A stretch of DNA of 64,000 nt from Notamacropus eugenii (GCF_028372415.1 NC_092873.1:357396128-357460127); one strand, 5' to 3'. Shown: positions 1 through 12,386, counted from the stretch's first letter. Notes: generated from the sequence alone by a model not told the origin. A program made the numbers and translations.

Positions 1-188
1 TTGCTGTACTAATTAGAAGATTTTGCCAAGAAAAGAAAGATCACCAGAAAAATAATATTTGCTGTAACTCCTGTGCCTTCTTTTGCATTTATTTTTCTTG
101 TTCCCTAGTATTTTATCAATTTTTGCATGGCCTTCAACACTGGAGAGATTTTATGAACTTTGTTATTGCCTCCTTTTTTTTTTCTTTT
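1..188. other. No gene seen, AT-rich flank
   Basis: AT-rich sequence without a recognisable gene. A T-rich run ending near 188 sits next to the target-site duplication of the following HAL1 element. Confidence 0.5.
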
Positions 189-819
189 AAGAGTATGGGA
201 GGGGGAGAAGCCAAGAAGGCGGAGAAGAAAGACACACATATGCTAGCTCCAAACCCACAGCCCATACATTACCTGTAAAGAAGAACTCCCAACAAATTCG
301 GGAGCAGCAGAAGCCACAGAACAACGGAGTGGAGGAGATTAGTGTTCCGGAGAGACCTGAAAAACTGACCCGAAAGGTCTGTCGTGGCCCGGACCCGGAA
401 CTGAGCCCAGCCCTGCTTTGGTCACGTGGCACCTAGGGGAGCAGATCCGAGCAGGCTTCAGGGACAGAATCTCCAGCAGCCGCACAGGGCCGTCCACCCA
501 CAGGTCAGCGAGAGAGACTTTTTGGCTGGCAAGAGGGGAGTGGGGTATCTCCATAACTCAGGCCCCCTTGGGAGGCAGCAGCGGAGGTGGCAGCAGACAG
601 GGGCTCCCAAAGCAGGCAGGAGCTTGGATCCATTGTTGAAGGTCTCCACATAAACCCCCTGAGGGAACTGAGCCCTGTGTGGCGGCCCTGCTCCAACCTG
701 AGCAGCTGAACTTAACCTCACACTGAATAGCAGACCCACCCCCGCCCAAAGCCCTGAGGCTGGGAAGCAGTATTTCAATCTCAGACCCCAAGTTCTGGCT
801 GGACAGATCTGGAGGCGAG

Positions 820-1914
820 GTGGGTGTGGGAAGGAACCTCAGAAGTCAAGTAACTGGCTGGGAAAATGCCCAGAAAAGGGAAAAAAATAAAACCAAAGAA
901 GGTTACTTTCTTGTGGAACAGATATCTCCTCCCATCCTTTCAGATGAAGAAGAACAATGCATACCATCAGGGAAAGACAGAAACGTCAAGGCTTCTGTAC
1001 CCCAAACATCCAAAATTAATATTCAATGGGCTCAGGCCGTGGAAGAGCTCAAAAAGGATTTTGAAAATCAAGTTAGAGAGGTGGAGGAAAAACTGGGAAG
1101 AGAAATGAGAGACATGCAAGCAAAGCATGAAAAACAAGTAAACACCTTCATAAAGGAGACCAAAAAATATGCTGAAGAAAATAACACCTTGAAAAATAGG
1201 CTAACTCAATTGGCAAAAGAGGTTCAAAAAGCCAATGAGGAGAAGAATGCTTTAAAAAGCAAAATTAGCCAAATGGAAAAGGAGGTTCAAAAGCTCACTG
1301 AAGAAAATAGTTCTTTCAAAATTAGAATGGAACAGGTGGAGGCTAATGACTTTATGAGAAACCAAGAAATTACAAAACAAAACCAAAAGAATGAAAAAAT
1401 GGAAGATAATGTGAAATATCTCATTGGAGAAACAACTGGCCTGGAAAATAGATCCAGGAGACACAATTTAAATATTATGGGCCTACCTGAAAGCCATGAT
1501 CAAAAAAAGAGCCTAGACATCATCTTTCATGAAATTGTCAAGGAAAACTTCCCTGAGATTCTAGAACCAGAGGGCAAAATAAGTATCCAAGGAATCCACA
1601 GATCACCACCTGAAAGAGATCCAAAAAGAGAAACTCCTAGGAACATTGTGGCCAAATTCCAGAGTTCCCTGGTCAAGGATAAAATATTGCAAGCAGCTAG
1701 AAAGAAACAATTCAAGTACTGTGGAAACACAATCAGGATAACACAAGATCCAGCAGCTTCTACATTAAGGGATCAAAGGGTGTGGAATATCATATTCCAG
1801 AAGTCAAAGGAACTAGGACTAAAACCAAGAATCACCTACCCAGCAAAACTGAGTATAATACTTCAGGGGGAAAATGGTCTTTCAAAGAAATTGAGGACTT
1901 TCAAGCATTCTTGA
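820..1914 (+). pseudogene. HAL1-1 ORF1p-like open frame
   Basis: Long open frame of about 364 codons related to L1 ORF1p, the RNA-binding chaperone that coats LINE RNA. The order seen is a basic N-terminus, then a long coiled coil rich in K/E/Q/N (from EELKKDFENQVREVEEKL onward). An RRM-like segment (LNIMGLPESHDQKKSLDIIF) follows, then a C-terminal domain (KDKILQAARKKQFKYCGNTI and YPAKLSIILQ). The open stretch does not begin with ATG: 820 is GTG. The expected ATG at 866 (MPRKGKK) is one base out of frame because the A-run at 881-887 has seven A where eight would keep frame. A second frame change near 1866-1875, after YPAKLSIILQ, shifts the final residues. Translation from the normal start would fail, so it is called a pseudogene despite the length. 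Confidence 0.75.
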
Positions 1915-2100
1915 TGAAAAGACCAGAGCTGAAAAGAAAATTTGACTTTGAAACACAAGAATGAAGAGAAGCATGAAAAGGTAAACAACAAAGAGAAGTC
2001 ATAAGGGACTTACTAAAGTTGAACTGTTTACATTCCTACATGGAAAGACAATATTTGTAACTCTTGAAACTTTTCAGTATCTGCATACTGGGTGGGATTA

Positions 2101-2106
2101 CACACA

Positions 2107-2154
<48 letters not shown>

Positions 2155-2180
2155 CAGAGAGACAGAGAGACAGAGAGCAC
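2101..2180. repeat. CA/GA microsatellite in HAL1-1 3' UTR
   Basis: A CA run followed by GA and GACA runs. The same position just after the sequence tactgggtgggattacac carries a CA-type microsatellite in the other HAL1 copies (about 22457-22515, 32715-32752, 36140-36180), so it belongs to the element. Confidence 0.85.
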
Positions 2181-3129
2181 AGAGTGAATTGAATAGGATG
2201 GGATCATATCTCAAAAAAATGAAATTAAGTGGTGAGAGAGAAATATATTGGGAGGAGAAAGGGAGAAATGGAATGGGGCAAATTATCTCTCATAAAAGAG
2301 GCAAGCATAAGACTTTTTAGTGCAGGGAAAAAGAGGGGAGGTGAGGGAAAAACATGAAGTTTACTCTCGTCACATTCCACTAAAGGAAGGAATAAAATGC
2401 ACACTCATTTTGGTATGAAAACCTACCTTACAGTACAGGAAAGTGGGGGAGAAGGGGATAAGCAGGATGGGGGGGCATGAAGGAAGGGAGGGCAATGGGA
2501 GGAGGAGCAATTTGAAGTCAACACTCTTGGGGAGGGACAGGATCAAAAGAGAGAATAGAAGCAATGGGGGGCAGGATAGGATGGAGGGAAATATAGTTAG
2601 TTACACAACACGACTATTATGGAAGTCATTTGAGAAACTACACAGATATGGCCTATATTGAATTGCCTGCCTTTCAAAGGAAATGGGGGGGAGGGAGGGA
2701 TGAAGAGAAGTTGGAACTAACTCAGAGTTTTAGAAACAACTGTTGAGTATTGTTCTTGCATACAACTAGGAAATAAGAAATACAGGTAATGGGGTATAGA
2801 AAGTTATCTGGCCCTACAGAACAAAAGAGAAGATGGGGACAAGGGGAAGGAGGGATGATAGAAGAGAGGGCAGATTGGTGATAGGTGCAATTAGAATGCT
2901 TGGTGTTTGGGGGTGGGGGGAGGGGACAAATGGGGAGAAAATTTGGAACCCGAAATTTTGTGAAAATGAATGTTAAAAGTTAAATAAATTAATTAATTTT
3001 AAAAAAAGAGTATGGGAACTGCAAATCAACTGTGCACAACTTGCTATTCCTTTGAAATATGCTACTAAATTAATTTCTTATTTTTTCTTTCTGCTCCTCT
3101 CTTTCCTAGAGAAGGCTATCATTATATAA

Positions 3130-3130
<1 letters not shown>

Positions 3131-3173
<43 letters not shown>
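3131..3173. repeat. (CA)n microsatellite
   Basis: Uninterrupted CA repeat of about 21 units, outside the HAL1 element. Confidence 0.95.
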
Positions 3174-3175
<2 letters not shown>

Positions 3176-3224
3176 CTCTGCAAGAGTTATGAAGACAAAA
3201 GCTGTCAATATCATGAGAAAAACT

Positions 3225-3452
3225 GAAAAATAGACCTATGTACAAAATGATTTTACATTTATTTCCTTATTTGTGTCTAATGGTTGCATACTCTGGAAGG
3301 AGGGTGAGAGAAGTTTTAAAAAGTATTTACAAGATAATTTTGTTGTATATTTATAGTATATTTCAAGTTCCATGTATAATCACATTTTTATTGTACTTTG
3401 TTTTGGAAATACTTGTTTTATCCATAATTAAAAATTAGCTTTTAAAAAAGAA
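3225..3452 (+). mobile_element. L1-type 3' UTR fragment
   Basis: Resembles the fragment at 25936-26120: an attttgttat block, then catgtataatcac, and an end in cttgttttatccataattaaaaa. Two copies with the same end support a LINE 3' terminus. The 5' limit is uncertain. Confidence 0.45.
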
Positions 3453-3639
3453 TATAGAATCTTTTTATCTTCTTAGCTTTCTCCCCTTTTCGAGTTCATT
3501 CGTTCATTGTGCAAACAAAAATTGAATACAAGTTATAGTGTATGATCAGACACTGGGCTATGTATTAGAAAATCATAGGCAAAAAACATCATTCATACCT
3601 GTCTTCCACTATCTGGAAATCTATTTGAGAAAGGCAATA

Positions 3640-4290
3640 TGTACTTAAGGAATAGGGAAGCCATAAGGACTCTACCACTTTGCCTCTCAACCTATTATCT
3701 CTTTCATTCCTCTACTCATTGTGAAATCCCATCCCCAACAATTACTGTTCTCATTTTTCCTCTATCTTTCCTCATGTTCTTTTCCTTCAAGGTGAGAGTA
3801 GAAAGCAGCACTGCAAAAATTATTCTATTTCATCTCATATTCTTCTGCACATTGACCTCTCTAACCTTTCTAATGCTACCTTTAGCTTCCATAACTTGAC
3901 CTCTAATGTCTACTTTTCTGCTGACTACAAACATATGTATGTCTCACTATCCTTAAAAATTCCTCACTTAATTTGTCCATTGTCATCAGCTATCATTCTA
4001 TTTTTCTCCTCCCTCTTGTGACTAAACTCCTCAAGAAAAGCATCTATAATCAATTCTTCCAATTTCTTTGTTCTCATTCTCTTTTTAATTATCTGCACTC
4101 AAGCTTCTTACTTTATCACTCAATCAAAATCATATTCCCCAAAGCCACCAAGGATTTCTAAATTGACAAATCTAATGACTTTTTATCAGTCCTCATCCAC
4201 TGACATCTCTGTAGCCTCTGACTCTGTCAATTACCCTCCTCTCATTGTCACGCTCTTCTCTCTAGGTTATCTTTCTCCATTTTCTTTGCT
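3640..4290 (+). mobile_element. L2 LINE fragment (reverse-transcriptase region)
   Basis: The stretch around 4150-4270 (aaatctaatgactttttatc, catctctgtagcctctgact, cttctctctaggtt) parallels the L2 copy at 10730-10860. The sense strand is plus. It is badly decayed, the left part is assigned with less confidence, and there is no usable reading frame. Confidence 0.5.
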
Positions 4291-4407
4291 AAGTTTATTG
4301 ATTGCTATTTAAAATGTTAAATGTAACCATTACATATTGTGAAGTATGAAGCATTAATTTTTGTTTTCTTTTTTGTTTCCTTTTTGATGGTAAGCTGGAG
4401 ATTTTTT

Positions 4408-5166
4408 CAAATTAAATTATTTCATTTGCTTTCAGTGTTCTATTATCACTTCCACACATCTTAGATTTTTTCCCCCTCCCTCCCCTTCCTTCCCCACTTC
4501 CTCCCTGAGATGGCATACAGTTTTATATAAGTTCTACACATACATTCCTATTAAATACATTTTCACCTTAGTCATGTTGCATAGAAGAATTAAAATGAAT
4601 GGGAGAAATCATAAAACAAAACAAAACATAATACAACAGAAAATGGTCTGCTTCATTCTGTGATCAAATTGCATAGTTCTTTTTCAGAATGTGGAAGGCA
4701 TTTTGCCTCAAGAGTTCACTGGGAATTTTTTGAGCCATTGTGTTGCAATGAAGTACTAAGTCTACCAGAAAAATTCCTCGTGCACTGTGGTTGTTGCTGT
4801 GTACAAAGTTCTCCTAGTTCTGCTCTTTTCACTCAGCATCAGTTCATATAAGTCCTTCTAGGCCTCTCTAAAGTCTTTCTGTTCATCATTTCTAATAGCA
4901 AAATAGTATTTCTGTTCATCATTTCTAATAGCAAAATAGTATTCCATTACATTCTTACCCCACAATTTATGCAGCCATTCCCCAGCTGATGGGCATGCCC
5001 TTGATTTCCAGTTTTTGGGCACCACAAAGAGAGTTGCTATAAATATTTATGTATATCCGGGGATCCTTTCCCATTTTTATGATCTTCGGGGGCCTCATTT
5101 CTAGAAGCAGTATTGCTGGGTCAAAGGGTACACACATTTTTGTATCCCTTTGGCATAGTTCCAAAT
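4408..5166 (-). mobile_element. 5'-truncated L1 (ORF2 end plus 3' UTR)
   Basis: Antisense L1 segment flanked by the 17-bp direct repeat taagctggagatttttt at 4391-4407 and 5167-5183, so both ends of this insertion are known. The right part reads, on the minus strand, as the end of L1 ORF2 and adjacent sequence (ccatcagctggggaatggct-like, and a gacccagcaat block). The left end is the A-tail side. A 33-bp stretch (tctgttcatcatttctaata...) is duplicated in tandem at about 4878-4943. Confidence 0.75.
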
Positions 5167-5183
5167 TAAGCTGGAGATTTTTT

Positions 5184-5600
5184 ATTGATATTTTGAGTAT
5201 TTTATTTTAGAATGTCTTCACAATATTGTGTTCTTTCAACTTTATGCTTTTCAAGTTTTTGGTGTGTTATATTCTTCTGGAAAGCATATGATCTCTAAGT
5301 GATCTCTATACATTGTGTCTTCTAGGTCAGTCACTTTGGCTTGTAGATAATTCATGTTTTCCTTTAATATTTTTTGCCTGTTGTTTATCTTCTGATAAAT
5401 TTTTCTCCACTTTAACATTGTTTTGGTTCAAATCTGTTGCCTCTATTTATTTAGGAAATTGCTGAACCATGATTTCAAGTTTTCCAAGTCTGCTACTCAT
5501 GCTTTACAATTCTTCCTTGAGGGCTCTGTTTTCTGCATTGAGATTTTATTTCAGGTTTAATTTCAGGTTTAAGCTAATTTCTCATTTCTTCTTTTAAGAA
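5184..5600 (-). mobile_element. Old L1 ORF1 relic, antisense
   Basis: On the minus strand this reads as a degenerate L1 ORF1: coiled-coil-like codons, then gacctagaagacacaatg...gatcacttagagatcat, parallel to the LENRSRRDNLKI block of the HAL1 ORF1. The younger L1 at 4408-5166 inserted at its edge. Sequence to about 5900 may belong to the same relic. Confidence 0.4.
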
Positions 5601-7220
5601 TATAATTCCTCTTAGAGATATTCTGAGACTATGATCAATTCCAGCTCATTTTCACTTTTCCCTCAGGCCTGAGGCATTCAGATATTCAGGCTTGTTTTTA
5701 ACCCACCCTCATTTCCTTTCCACACTAGTCCTTTCTATTTTATGCCTAGTCAGAGCCTAGTGTTCAGTTTCTTGCAAGGTAGGGGTTGATCAGCAGAAAT
5801 GCTGGACAGAGTCACTACAGACTAGCAGTTCCCTACTGTAAGTCTAGACCCCATCACAAAGCAATCTGTTTTTTTATCTTACCCTGCTCATTTCTCTGCA
5901 ACTTTCCTTCTTTCTTCCGTGTCACTAAGTAGATGCTATATCTGTTGAGTCTTGGGATGTTCAAGCAGAGACAATGAAGTCCCAGATATTTCTGTCCTGA
6001 GAAATTTTAGTATTGTATTGATCCTAGTTGTGATTTCAGTCACCTTTCCGTCACTGCATGAACCCATATTCAACCCACAACATTCCTCCTTTTGCTTCAC
6101 ACGACTGGGCAGAGTTAATATGGGATGCTTCTTTCAATAGCATGGATATTTGGGGGCATAGTCACTGCATGGAGAGGTCCCATCCTGGGGCCAGCTTTTC
6201 CATGCCAATCAGGGACATTGTTACCTTGTATTCATTGGCTCGAATTTGGAGCCTGGTGAGACTACGTAAGCACGCAAAGTTTTAAAGTTCTCCAGTGTCA
6301 ATTCATAAGATTCCTATTCTTCCCTGAACTAGTTTTTCTTCTTATCTTAAGAACTTAGCTCTAATTAAAATGAATTCTCCTATAAAGCAAATCGTTGACT
6401 TTTTTCCATAGATCTTATGAAGGAAATAAAGTTAGGGCATTACAATGGAAACATTTCTTCAGTGGCTTATTTTTTAAAAGCAAGGAGTCTATTAAAACTG
6501 GTAGTACAATTTGAAGTTTAATTGGGGTTAGGTAAATATTAGACTAAATAATAGTAGTGTCCATAACCTCATGCTGCTGCTCAGACTACATACTGATATG
6601 GGAAAGTCAAAGCTATAAGCAGGATGGCAGTCACAATGGGTCAAAATTTCAGGAATATATTTCAGGGGAGGTTGGGCAGAGTGTATTGTTTGAGAATGCA
6701 CCAGTCCTCCTCTTCTCAAACCTCCTTCTGCACCAGAATTTGCAATATATGTGTGGGTATACAAATATGTATATGTGTACAGATGCATATTATATGTATA
6801 TGTGTATGTATGTATGTATATATGTATATATATATGGCACAGCTAAGGTTTACTCATGGAAGTAGTCATCAATTTGTCACTTATTGTGAAATGATGCAGT
6901 TGTCTCTGTTCTCACAGTTTCTCAATAATGAGATTGCATATAAGTAAATGTGAAATTCAAACTATGGTTAAATTGTTCCCAAACATATCAACTGAGTTGA
7001 AACAAATTCAGATTTCTAAAATGTTACAGAACTGACTGTATTTTTCAGCAGAACTAAAGATATTTTTCACCTGGAACAGGAGGGAAGGAAGAAATGGAAT
7101 AAGGGAGGGAGGGAGAAAAGAAGAGGTCAATAGAGAGAGAGAGAGAAAAACAAAGAAAGAAAAAGAAAGAAATCTATTTTTATGAATAATATATCTCACA
7201 GAAAGAAACATGTTAACTGT
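5600..7220. other. No gene seen; decayed repeats
   Basis: No supported gene. Contains TG/TA-rich simple sequence at 6740-6835 and a purine-rich tract at 7077-7170. Short open frames here start mostly at non-ATG codons or overlap the simple repeats. Confidence 0.5.
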
Positions 7221-7224
7221 CCCA

Positions 7225-7530
7225 TATTCCTGGAATGCTTTTCCTCCTACTTTTCATTTCTTGAAGTTTCTAATTCCATTTAATGCTTAGTTCCAAGACC
7301 ACTCATATGATGTTTTTTTCTAATAACTACACTTAATAAGTATGCACATAGGTACATATATGCGTGCATTTTTATTTACTTTCTATATTTTGATGAGGTT
7401 TATCTGTATCCATGTTGTTTTGCTCCAGGTAAAGCACAAGCTCCTAGAAGACAGGAACTGTTTTCATCTTTTTTTTCTTTTCTATGTCCAGGTACCTAGC
7501 ACAAGTCCTGACAGAAATAGTTTCCAAGTA
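7225..7530 (+). mobile_element. L2 LINE 3' end
   Basis: Follows the order of an L2 3' end: cctggaatgctttt near the start, then a pyrimidine-rich tract, aagctcctagaagacaggaa, and ccaggtacctagcaca. The same order is seen in the clearer copy that ends at about 12090. Confidence 0.6.
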
Positions 7531-7599
7531 TTCAAACTATACTGCAGAGAATGCAACTCCAATGGGTTGACCACATTATTTGAATGCCAAATATATGCT

Positions 7600-8005
7600 T
7601 TCATAAAAAACTATTTTATGCAGAACTCACACAGGGCAAGTGCTCACATCAGAAGAAGCAATACAAGCACACTCTCAAGATCTCTCTTAAGAACTCTGGA
7701 ATTGATTGTGTGACATGTGACAGGACCTAGCACAGAACCACCCCGAATGTCATGTCCTCATCAGAAAAGGAACTGTGCTCTATAAACAAAGCAGAACTGA
7801 AGTAGCTCAAAAGAAACTCTAGATGAGCAGATTTACAGGATCCACCCCAAATGTTCACATGAAGTATTTGTGCCCAACCTGTGGTGGAACATTCCAAACT
7901 CATATTGATCTGATTAGCCACAGGCACATGCATTGTAACTTGACTCTGACATAGTGATATCCTTTTGGTTCTCTTCAAGAATGAAGGACAACAACCATTA
8001 ATTTG
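7600..8005 (+). mobile_element. RTE-type LINE, 3' end
   Basis: Matches the end of a marsupial RTE (BovB-like) ORF2. Codons at about 7633-7713 read like the HRASAHIRRSNTSTLSRSLL motif. They are followed by gaatccaccccaaatgttc-like sequence, tgtgcccaacctgtggt, ctgattagccacagg, and the terminal gttctcttcaagaatgaagg acaacaacc. The plus strand is sense. It is 5'-truncated. Its last 40 or so bases are shared with the SINEs at 8650, 17530, 38774 and 39335. Confidence 0.8.
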
Positions 8006-8650
8006 AAGTGAGTAGAATTGAGCCAAGAAGCTTCAAGATAATTTCTCTGCCATTCAGAGAGCTATTTTAATCATTATGAAGACAGAGAATGGACATCCTC
8101 AGAGATGAAAGCAAGGGTGACCTCATTTGGGAGGAAATGACAAATTCTTTTCCAATTAATTCCCTCAAACCCAATAAAACTGCACTTTGAAGAATTTATA
8201 AGACTGAGCTGGAGCTACTATTAAGATGTGATTTCTAAGAGCTATGTTCCACAGCTCTGGCTTAATATGAATGAATATGAATCACTTATATGTAGCATTC
8301 TTTATCTCCAGTGTAAATTCAAAATGACTCCTGAAACCTCAAGTATACTCTTAATTGCTTTAATGCACTATTTCCTCCCATGAATTGCAGACACTTTGGT
8401 CACCAAAAGATTGAAGTTTCACTATTGATTGAATGTGTCATGATTCAGGGACTCAGTTATTTCAAAAGTATTTTTGTCTATCCAAGTACTCCAGCTTGGA
8501 GTAACTGAGGATAACTGATAGGTTTCAAACTCATCGGTTATTCCAAGCATGTGAAGATTTCCCTCAACAAAATAGGTAAATGAGAAATAATTTTTTCCAA
8601 CATCCAGGAAGGTGCCTGAAGTGTGTGCTGTGGAGTGCTTAGATCTTGCT
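8005..8650. other. No gene seen
   Basis: Anonymous AT-rich sequence. An aataaaac motif at about 8174 has no recognisable gene or LTR around it. Confidence 0.4.
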
Positions 8651-8850
8651 CAGACACCAAAGATGCCAAAGTCATCCACTGCATCCTAGTCCAAAGCCAA
8701 AGATCTTAATTTTTATCTTGCCACTGAACTTTGAGGACTGTGGAAGAGAGAGGCTAACAATTTTGCCCAACTCTGCCTCACTTAAACCCAATTCATGTGC
8801 AAGTCAAAACATCAGTCTCATGATTTCATTGGTTCTCTTTGAACTTTAGC
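8650..8850 (+). mobile_element. RTE-tailed SINE
   Basis: SINE with the order cactgcatcctag, tcttgccactgaactttgag, ctctgcctcacttaaaccca, and an RTE-like end gatttcattggttctctttg. It is older and more diverged than the copies at 38774 and 39335. Confidence 0.65.
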
Positions 8851-9174
8851 TTTAGCTATTGGGACTGGTCAAAGTCCACATGTGCTTATTGAATGATTGC
8901 AATGATTTCTTTAATAAAGATAAATAGATTATAGATATTCTATAGTAGAAGTCGTTCTGACTCAATCATTATGAACAATTGTGTTCTGTTAGTGAAACCT
9001 TTAAAAGACAGGAACACTTCTATACCGTGATGAGGCCTCAGCAGAACTCCAATGTATGCTCTGATTTATAATTTTGCAAAAGAAGACATCCTATAGACTC
9101 ATATAATATTAGACATGATTGGATATTAGTTTCTCAAGTCCAAATCATCTATATATCCATGTTTCTATACACAT

Positions 9175-9225
9175 GCATATATATATATACATATATATGT
9201 TTATGTGTTTATATATGTGTGTATT
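9175..9225. repeat. AT/TG-rich simple sequence
   Basis: Short runs of TA and TG dinucleotides. Confidence 0.7.
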
Positions 9226-9314
9226 ACACAAAAATATGAATATCTGCATATGCAAATGTACATATAGGCATATATACATTGTTTATGCATGTGAAGATAG
9301 ATGAAGAGAGAGAG

Positions 9315-9420
9315 ATTTCCTAAGCCTCAGTTTCATCATATGTAAAATGAGGTGACTGAACTAAGTAGCCTCTGAAGTGTCTTCCAACTGTAAATGTATA
9401 ATCTTGTGCTAGAAGGAAAT
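9315..9420 (+). mobile_element. MIR-type CORE-SINE fragment
   Basis: Contains cctcagtttcatcatatgta aaatgaggtgactgaacta and agtgtcttccaactgtaaat, the typical 3' half of a MIR-class SINE. The following 9450-9540 (aacaaacatctattatgcac) may be another ancient SINE tail. Confidence 0.7.
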
Positions 9421-9924
9421 TAAAAATTTATCAGTCACACTCCAACAAGTTATCCTAATCCAATTCAATGCAACAAACATCTATTATGCACCTACTACTT
9501 ACTGTATGTGCAAAACATTATTCTATGCCCAAGGAAATACATGCCAAAATACTGGGCCCTCTGGGAAATAACATCCTACTTAATGTAACCCTAATCAAGA
9601 ATATGTATTTTACCACTCAGCAACCAGTTATTCTCTCCAGTGCTCAAAAGTCTCCAGATCATATTCAATAAAAAGACAAAATGTTTCAGTGGATCATCTC
9701 ACCAACCTCCTCAGGTGAGAAGTCAAAAGTTTCTCTGACTTCATCTCTTGTTCTTTCTATCTCTTGTTTGGCAATGCATGTCCCCTGAGGGAAGGTAGCA
9801 AGGGGTCTGGTCCAAAGTCTTCTATCTGTCTCTTTTCATTCTGTGTCTTTCTTTCTCTTTGTGTGTCTCTCTCTTTCTCTTTCCCTACTCCTTTCATTGC
9901 TCCTTCTCTCCCTTCCTTACTTCT

Positions 9925-10640
9925 AGGAGAAGCAATCCTGATGTCAGACAAAGCAAAAGCAAAAAATAATAATAACAATCTAATTAAAAGAGATAATCAG
10001 GGAGACTAATTTTATTAAAAAGTGCTATAACCAATGAAATTACATCAAAAAATTTTACAAAAACGTTACTCTGTTAAAGGTTTCTTTCTCAATTATGAAG
10101 GAAACTGAGTCAAAGGAAATGAACAGTATTCAGAAGGAGGAGTCAAACCTATCTATAGTTATATGAAAAAAATGCTCTAAAACAAGATATGATGAGGGGA
10201 GTGGTTTCAGAAAAACTTCGGAAGACCCATATGATCTGATGCAAAGTGAGCAGAACCAGGAGATCATTGTACACTATAAGAGCAATATTATAAGTTTGAT
10301 CAACTGTGGAAAAATTTAGCTACTCTGATCAATACAATGGTCCAAGACAATTTGTCAAGGATTCATGATAAAAACTGCTCTCTATCCCCAGAGAGAACTG
10401 ATGAACTCTGGCTGTAAATTGAAGCATAATTTTCTCACTTTGCTTATGTTCTTGCTTTGCAACATGACTAATATGGAAATATTTTACAAGATTTCACATG
10501 TATAATGAGTATCATATTGTTTGTCTTCTCAAGTGTGGAGGAGGGGCTGAAGGGAGGGAAAATTTGGAATTTGAATTTTTTTAAGTTTAAAATAGATGAA
10601 TATTTTTTGAAAATTTCAAGTAAAAAGAAAAGGTCATTTG
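9925..10640 (+). mobile_element. L1 with internal deletion: ORF2 endonuclease piece joined to 3' UTR
   Basis: The left part encodes MSDKAKAK...LIKRDNQGD, the L1 endonuclease segment (9940-10010). From about 10190 the sequence is already the L1 3' UTR (gtttcagaaaaacttcggaa, gcagaaccaggagatcattg, atgactaatatggaaatatt). Reverse transcriptase and the rest of ORF2 are absent. It ends in an A/T-rich tail near 10640. Confidence 0.7.
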
Positions 10641-10689
10641 CAATAGGAGCCTCCACTTTCTCTCCTTTCACTCTCTTCTCAACCTTCTC

Positions 10690-12090
10690 AACCTTACAGT
10701 CTTGCTTCCATTAAAATTGATCTCTCCAAAGTTGCCAGTGACCTCTTAGTTGCCAAATCAAATGACCTTTTCTCAACTCTCATTCTCTTTGACTACCCTA
10801 CAGTCTGTGTCACTGTTAATCGCCCTCTTTTCCTTGATACTGTCTTCTCTCTAGGTTTTTAAGACACTACTCTCATGCACTTCCCCTCTATCTGACTGCT
10901 CCTTCTCTGTCTCTTTTGCTGGATCCTCATTCAGGTCACTCTGGCGATGCATGTCTTTCAGGGTTCTGTCTTGTGTCCCCTTCTCTGTATATACTACTTC
11001 ACTGGTGATCTCTCAGCTCCCATAGAATTAATTACCATCTCTATGCTGATGATTATCAACTCTTCCCTGCAATCTCTCCACTGGCATCCACTCTGACATC
11101 TCCAATTATTTTTTAGAATCTCAAACTGAATTTCCAGTAGAAATCTTAAACTCAGCATATCCAAAAGATAATTCATTTTCCTCCCTAAAGCTTCTGCTCT
11201 CCTATATTTCCTGTTACTGTAGGGGGCAACACATTTTCTCAGTCCCTCAGATTCACAATCAAGGAGTCATCCTTGACTTCTCAGAATCTGTCATTTGGCA
11301 CATGCAATCTCTTGTCAAGGCCTGACCTATTCATTATGAAACATCTCTTATATACTTTCCCTCCAATTTTCTGACAGTGCCCCACCTCTAATGTAGGCCC
11401 TTGTTACCTTGGACAAACGAAATAGCCATCTGGTGGATCTGCCAGCTTCAAGTCTCTCCCTACTTCAATTCATCCTCTATTCAGCCACCATATTGATTTT
11501 CTTAAAACATAAGTACAATCACATCAACCCTTACCCTTTCTCAATAAACTCCAGTGGTGCCCATTTACTTCCAGAATAAAATACAAAATGCTCTGTTTGT
11601 CATCTAACGTTCTTCATAACCCATCTCCCTCCACGTTTTCAGTCTTTGTAAACCTTACTAAGAGCCTTGTACTCTTTGATCAAGTGACTGGCCCCTTAGT
11701 TGTTCCACAAACAAGACACACCATCTCTCAGATCTGGGCATTTTCTCTAGCTATCCCTCATGACTGGAATGCTCTCTCTCCTCAACTCTGTATCATGATT
11801 TTCCTGGCTTTCTTTAAGTCCCAACTAAAATGTCACGTTTTCCAGCAAGCATTGCCAATTTTCTCTTAATTCTAGTGCCCTCTCTCTTAATTATTTTCTA
11901 TTTATCCTGTACAAAGCTCATTTTGTATATATTTGTTGAAATATTCATTCCCCCATTAGGTTGGAAGCTCCTTGGGGACAGGGACTGTCTTTTGGATTTT
12001 TTTTTTTTACATTCTCAGGGCTTAGGAATCTACCTGGCACATACTAAGCATTTAATAACATTTATTTTTGATCAGTCAATTGATTGATCT
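10690..12090 (+). mobile_element. L2 LINE, long 3' part
   Basis: The clearest L2 copy in the window. Successive blocks are agttgccagtgacctcttag, ctgtcttctctctaggtttt, gctggatcctcattcaggtc, ctatgctgatgattatcaac, caataaactccagtggtgcc, ctatccctcatgactggaat, cccattaggttggaagctcc and the terminal cctggcacatactaagcatt taataacatt. This is the RT C-terminal region through the 3' end, in sense on the plus strand and heavily mutated, without a coding frame. Confidence 0.85.
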
Positions 12091-12383
12091 CCAGCCCTAT
12101 AATGATGAGTGTGTAGATCAATACTAAGTAGAACTGTGCTTGGGTCAGAAAAAATACTGGGACAATCAAATTTAGAACTCACAATCATTCCCACTGTCTG
12201 GATCAGAGCTATTATCTATGAGAGAAGTGCTACTTTTATGAATTCCTTCATATCACTTACCTTAAAACTTCCCTGAGCAATTACTCTGAAAAGCAACTAC
12301 GAGTTACTTTTAACTTTACACATGAAAAAGAGTAAACAAAAACTTCCATTATTAAATAAGCCACAGAGTAACATTAAGTTTCT

Positions 12384-12386
<3 letters not shown>

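Larger units (their letters stand above)
201..3005 (+). mobile_element. HAL1 (half-L1) retrotransposon, copy 1, full-length
   Basis: LINE-1-derived element with a single ORF1 and no ORF2. The direct repeat aagagtatggga flanks it at 189-200 and 3006-3017, so it is one complete insertion. It opens with a G-rich start related to ggggcggagccaagatggcg and has a roughly 660-bp 5' UTR. The ORF1 region follows (about 866-1963). The 3' UTR contains a CA/GA microsatellite (2101-2180) and several G-rich purine tracts (2443-2600, 2905-2935), and ends in an A/T-rich tail after aaaatgaatgttaaaag. The total of 2.8 kb matches the other three copies here, so the lack of ORF2 is a family trait and not truncation. 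The 12-bp duplication is the main evidence for the ends; the HAL1 name is from recognition. Confidence 0.85.

Noticed and set aside
820-1914. HAL1-1 ORF1 as an intact protein gene
   Set aside because: The open stretch begins at GTG. The family ATG at 866 is out of frame, and the frame shifts again near the end.
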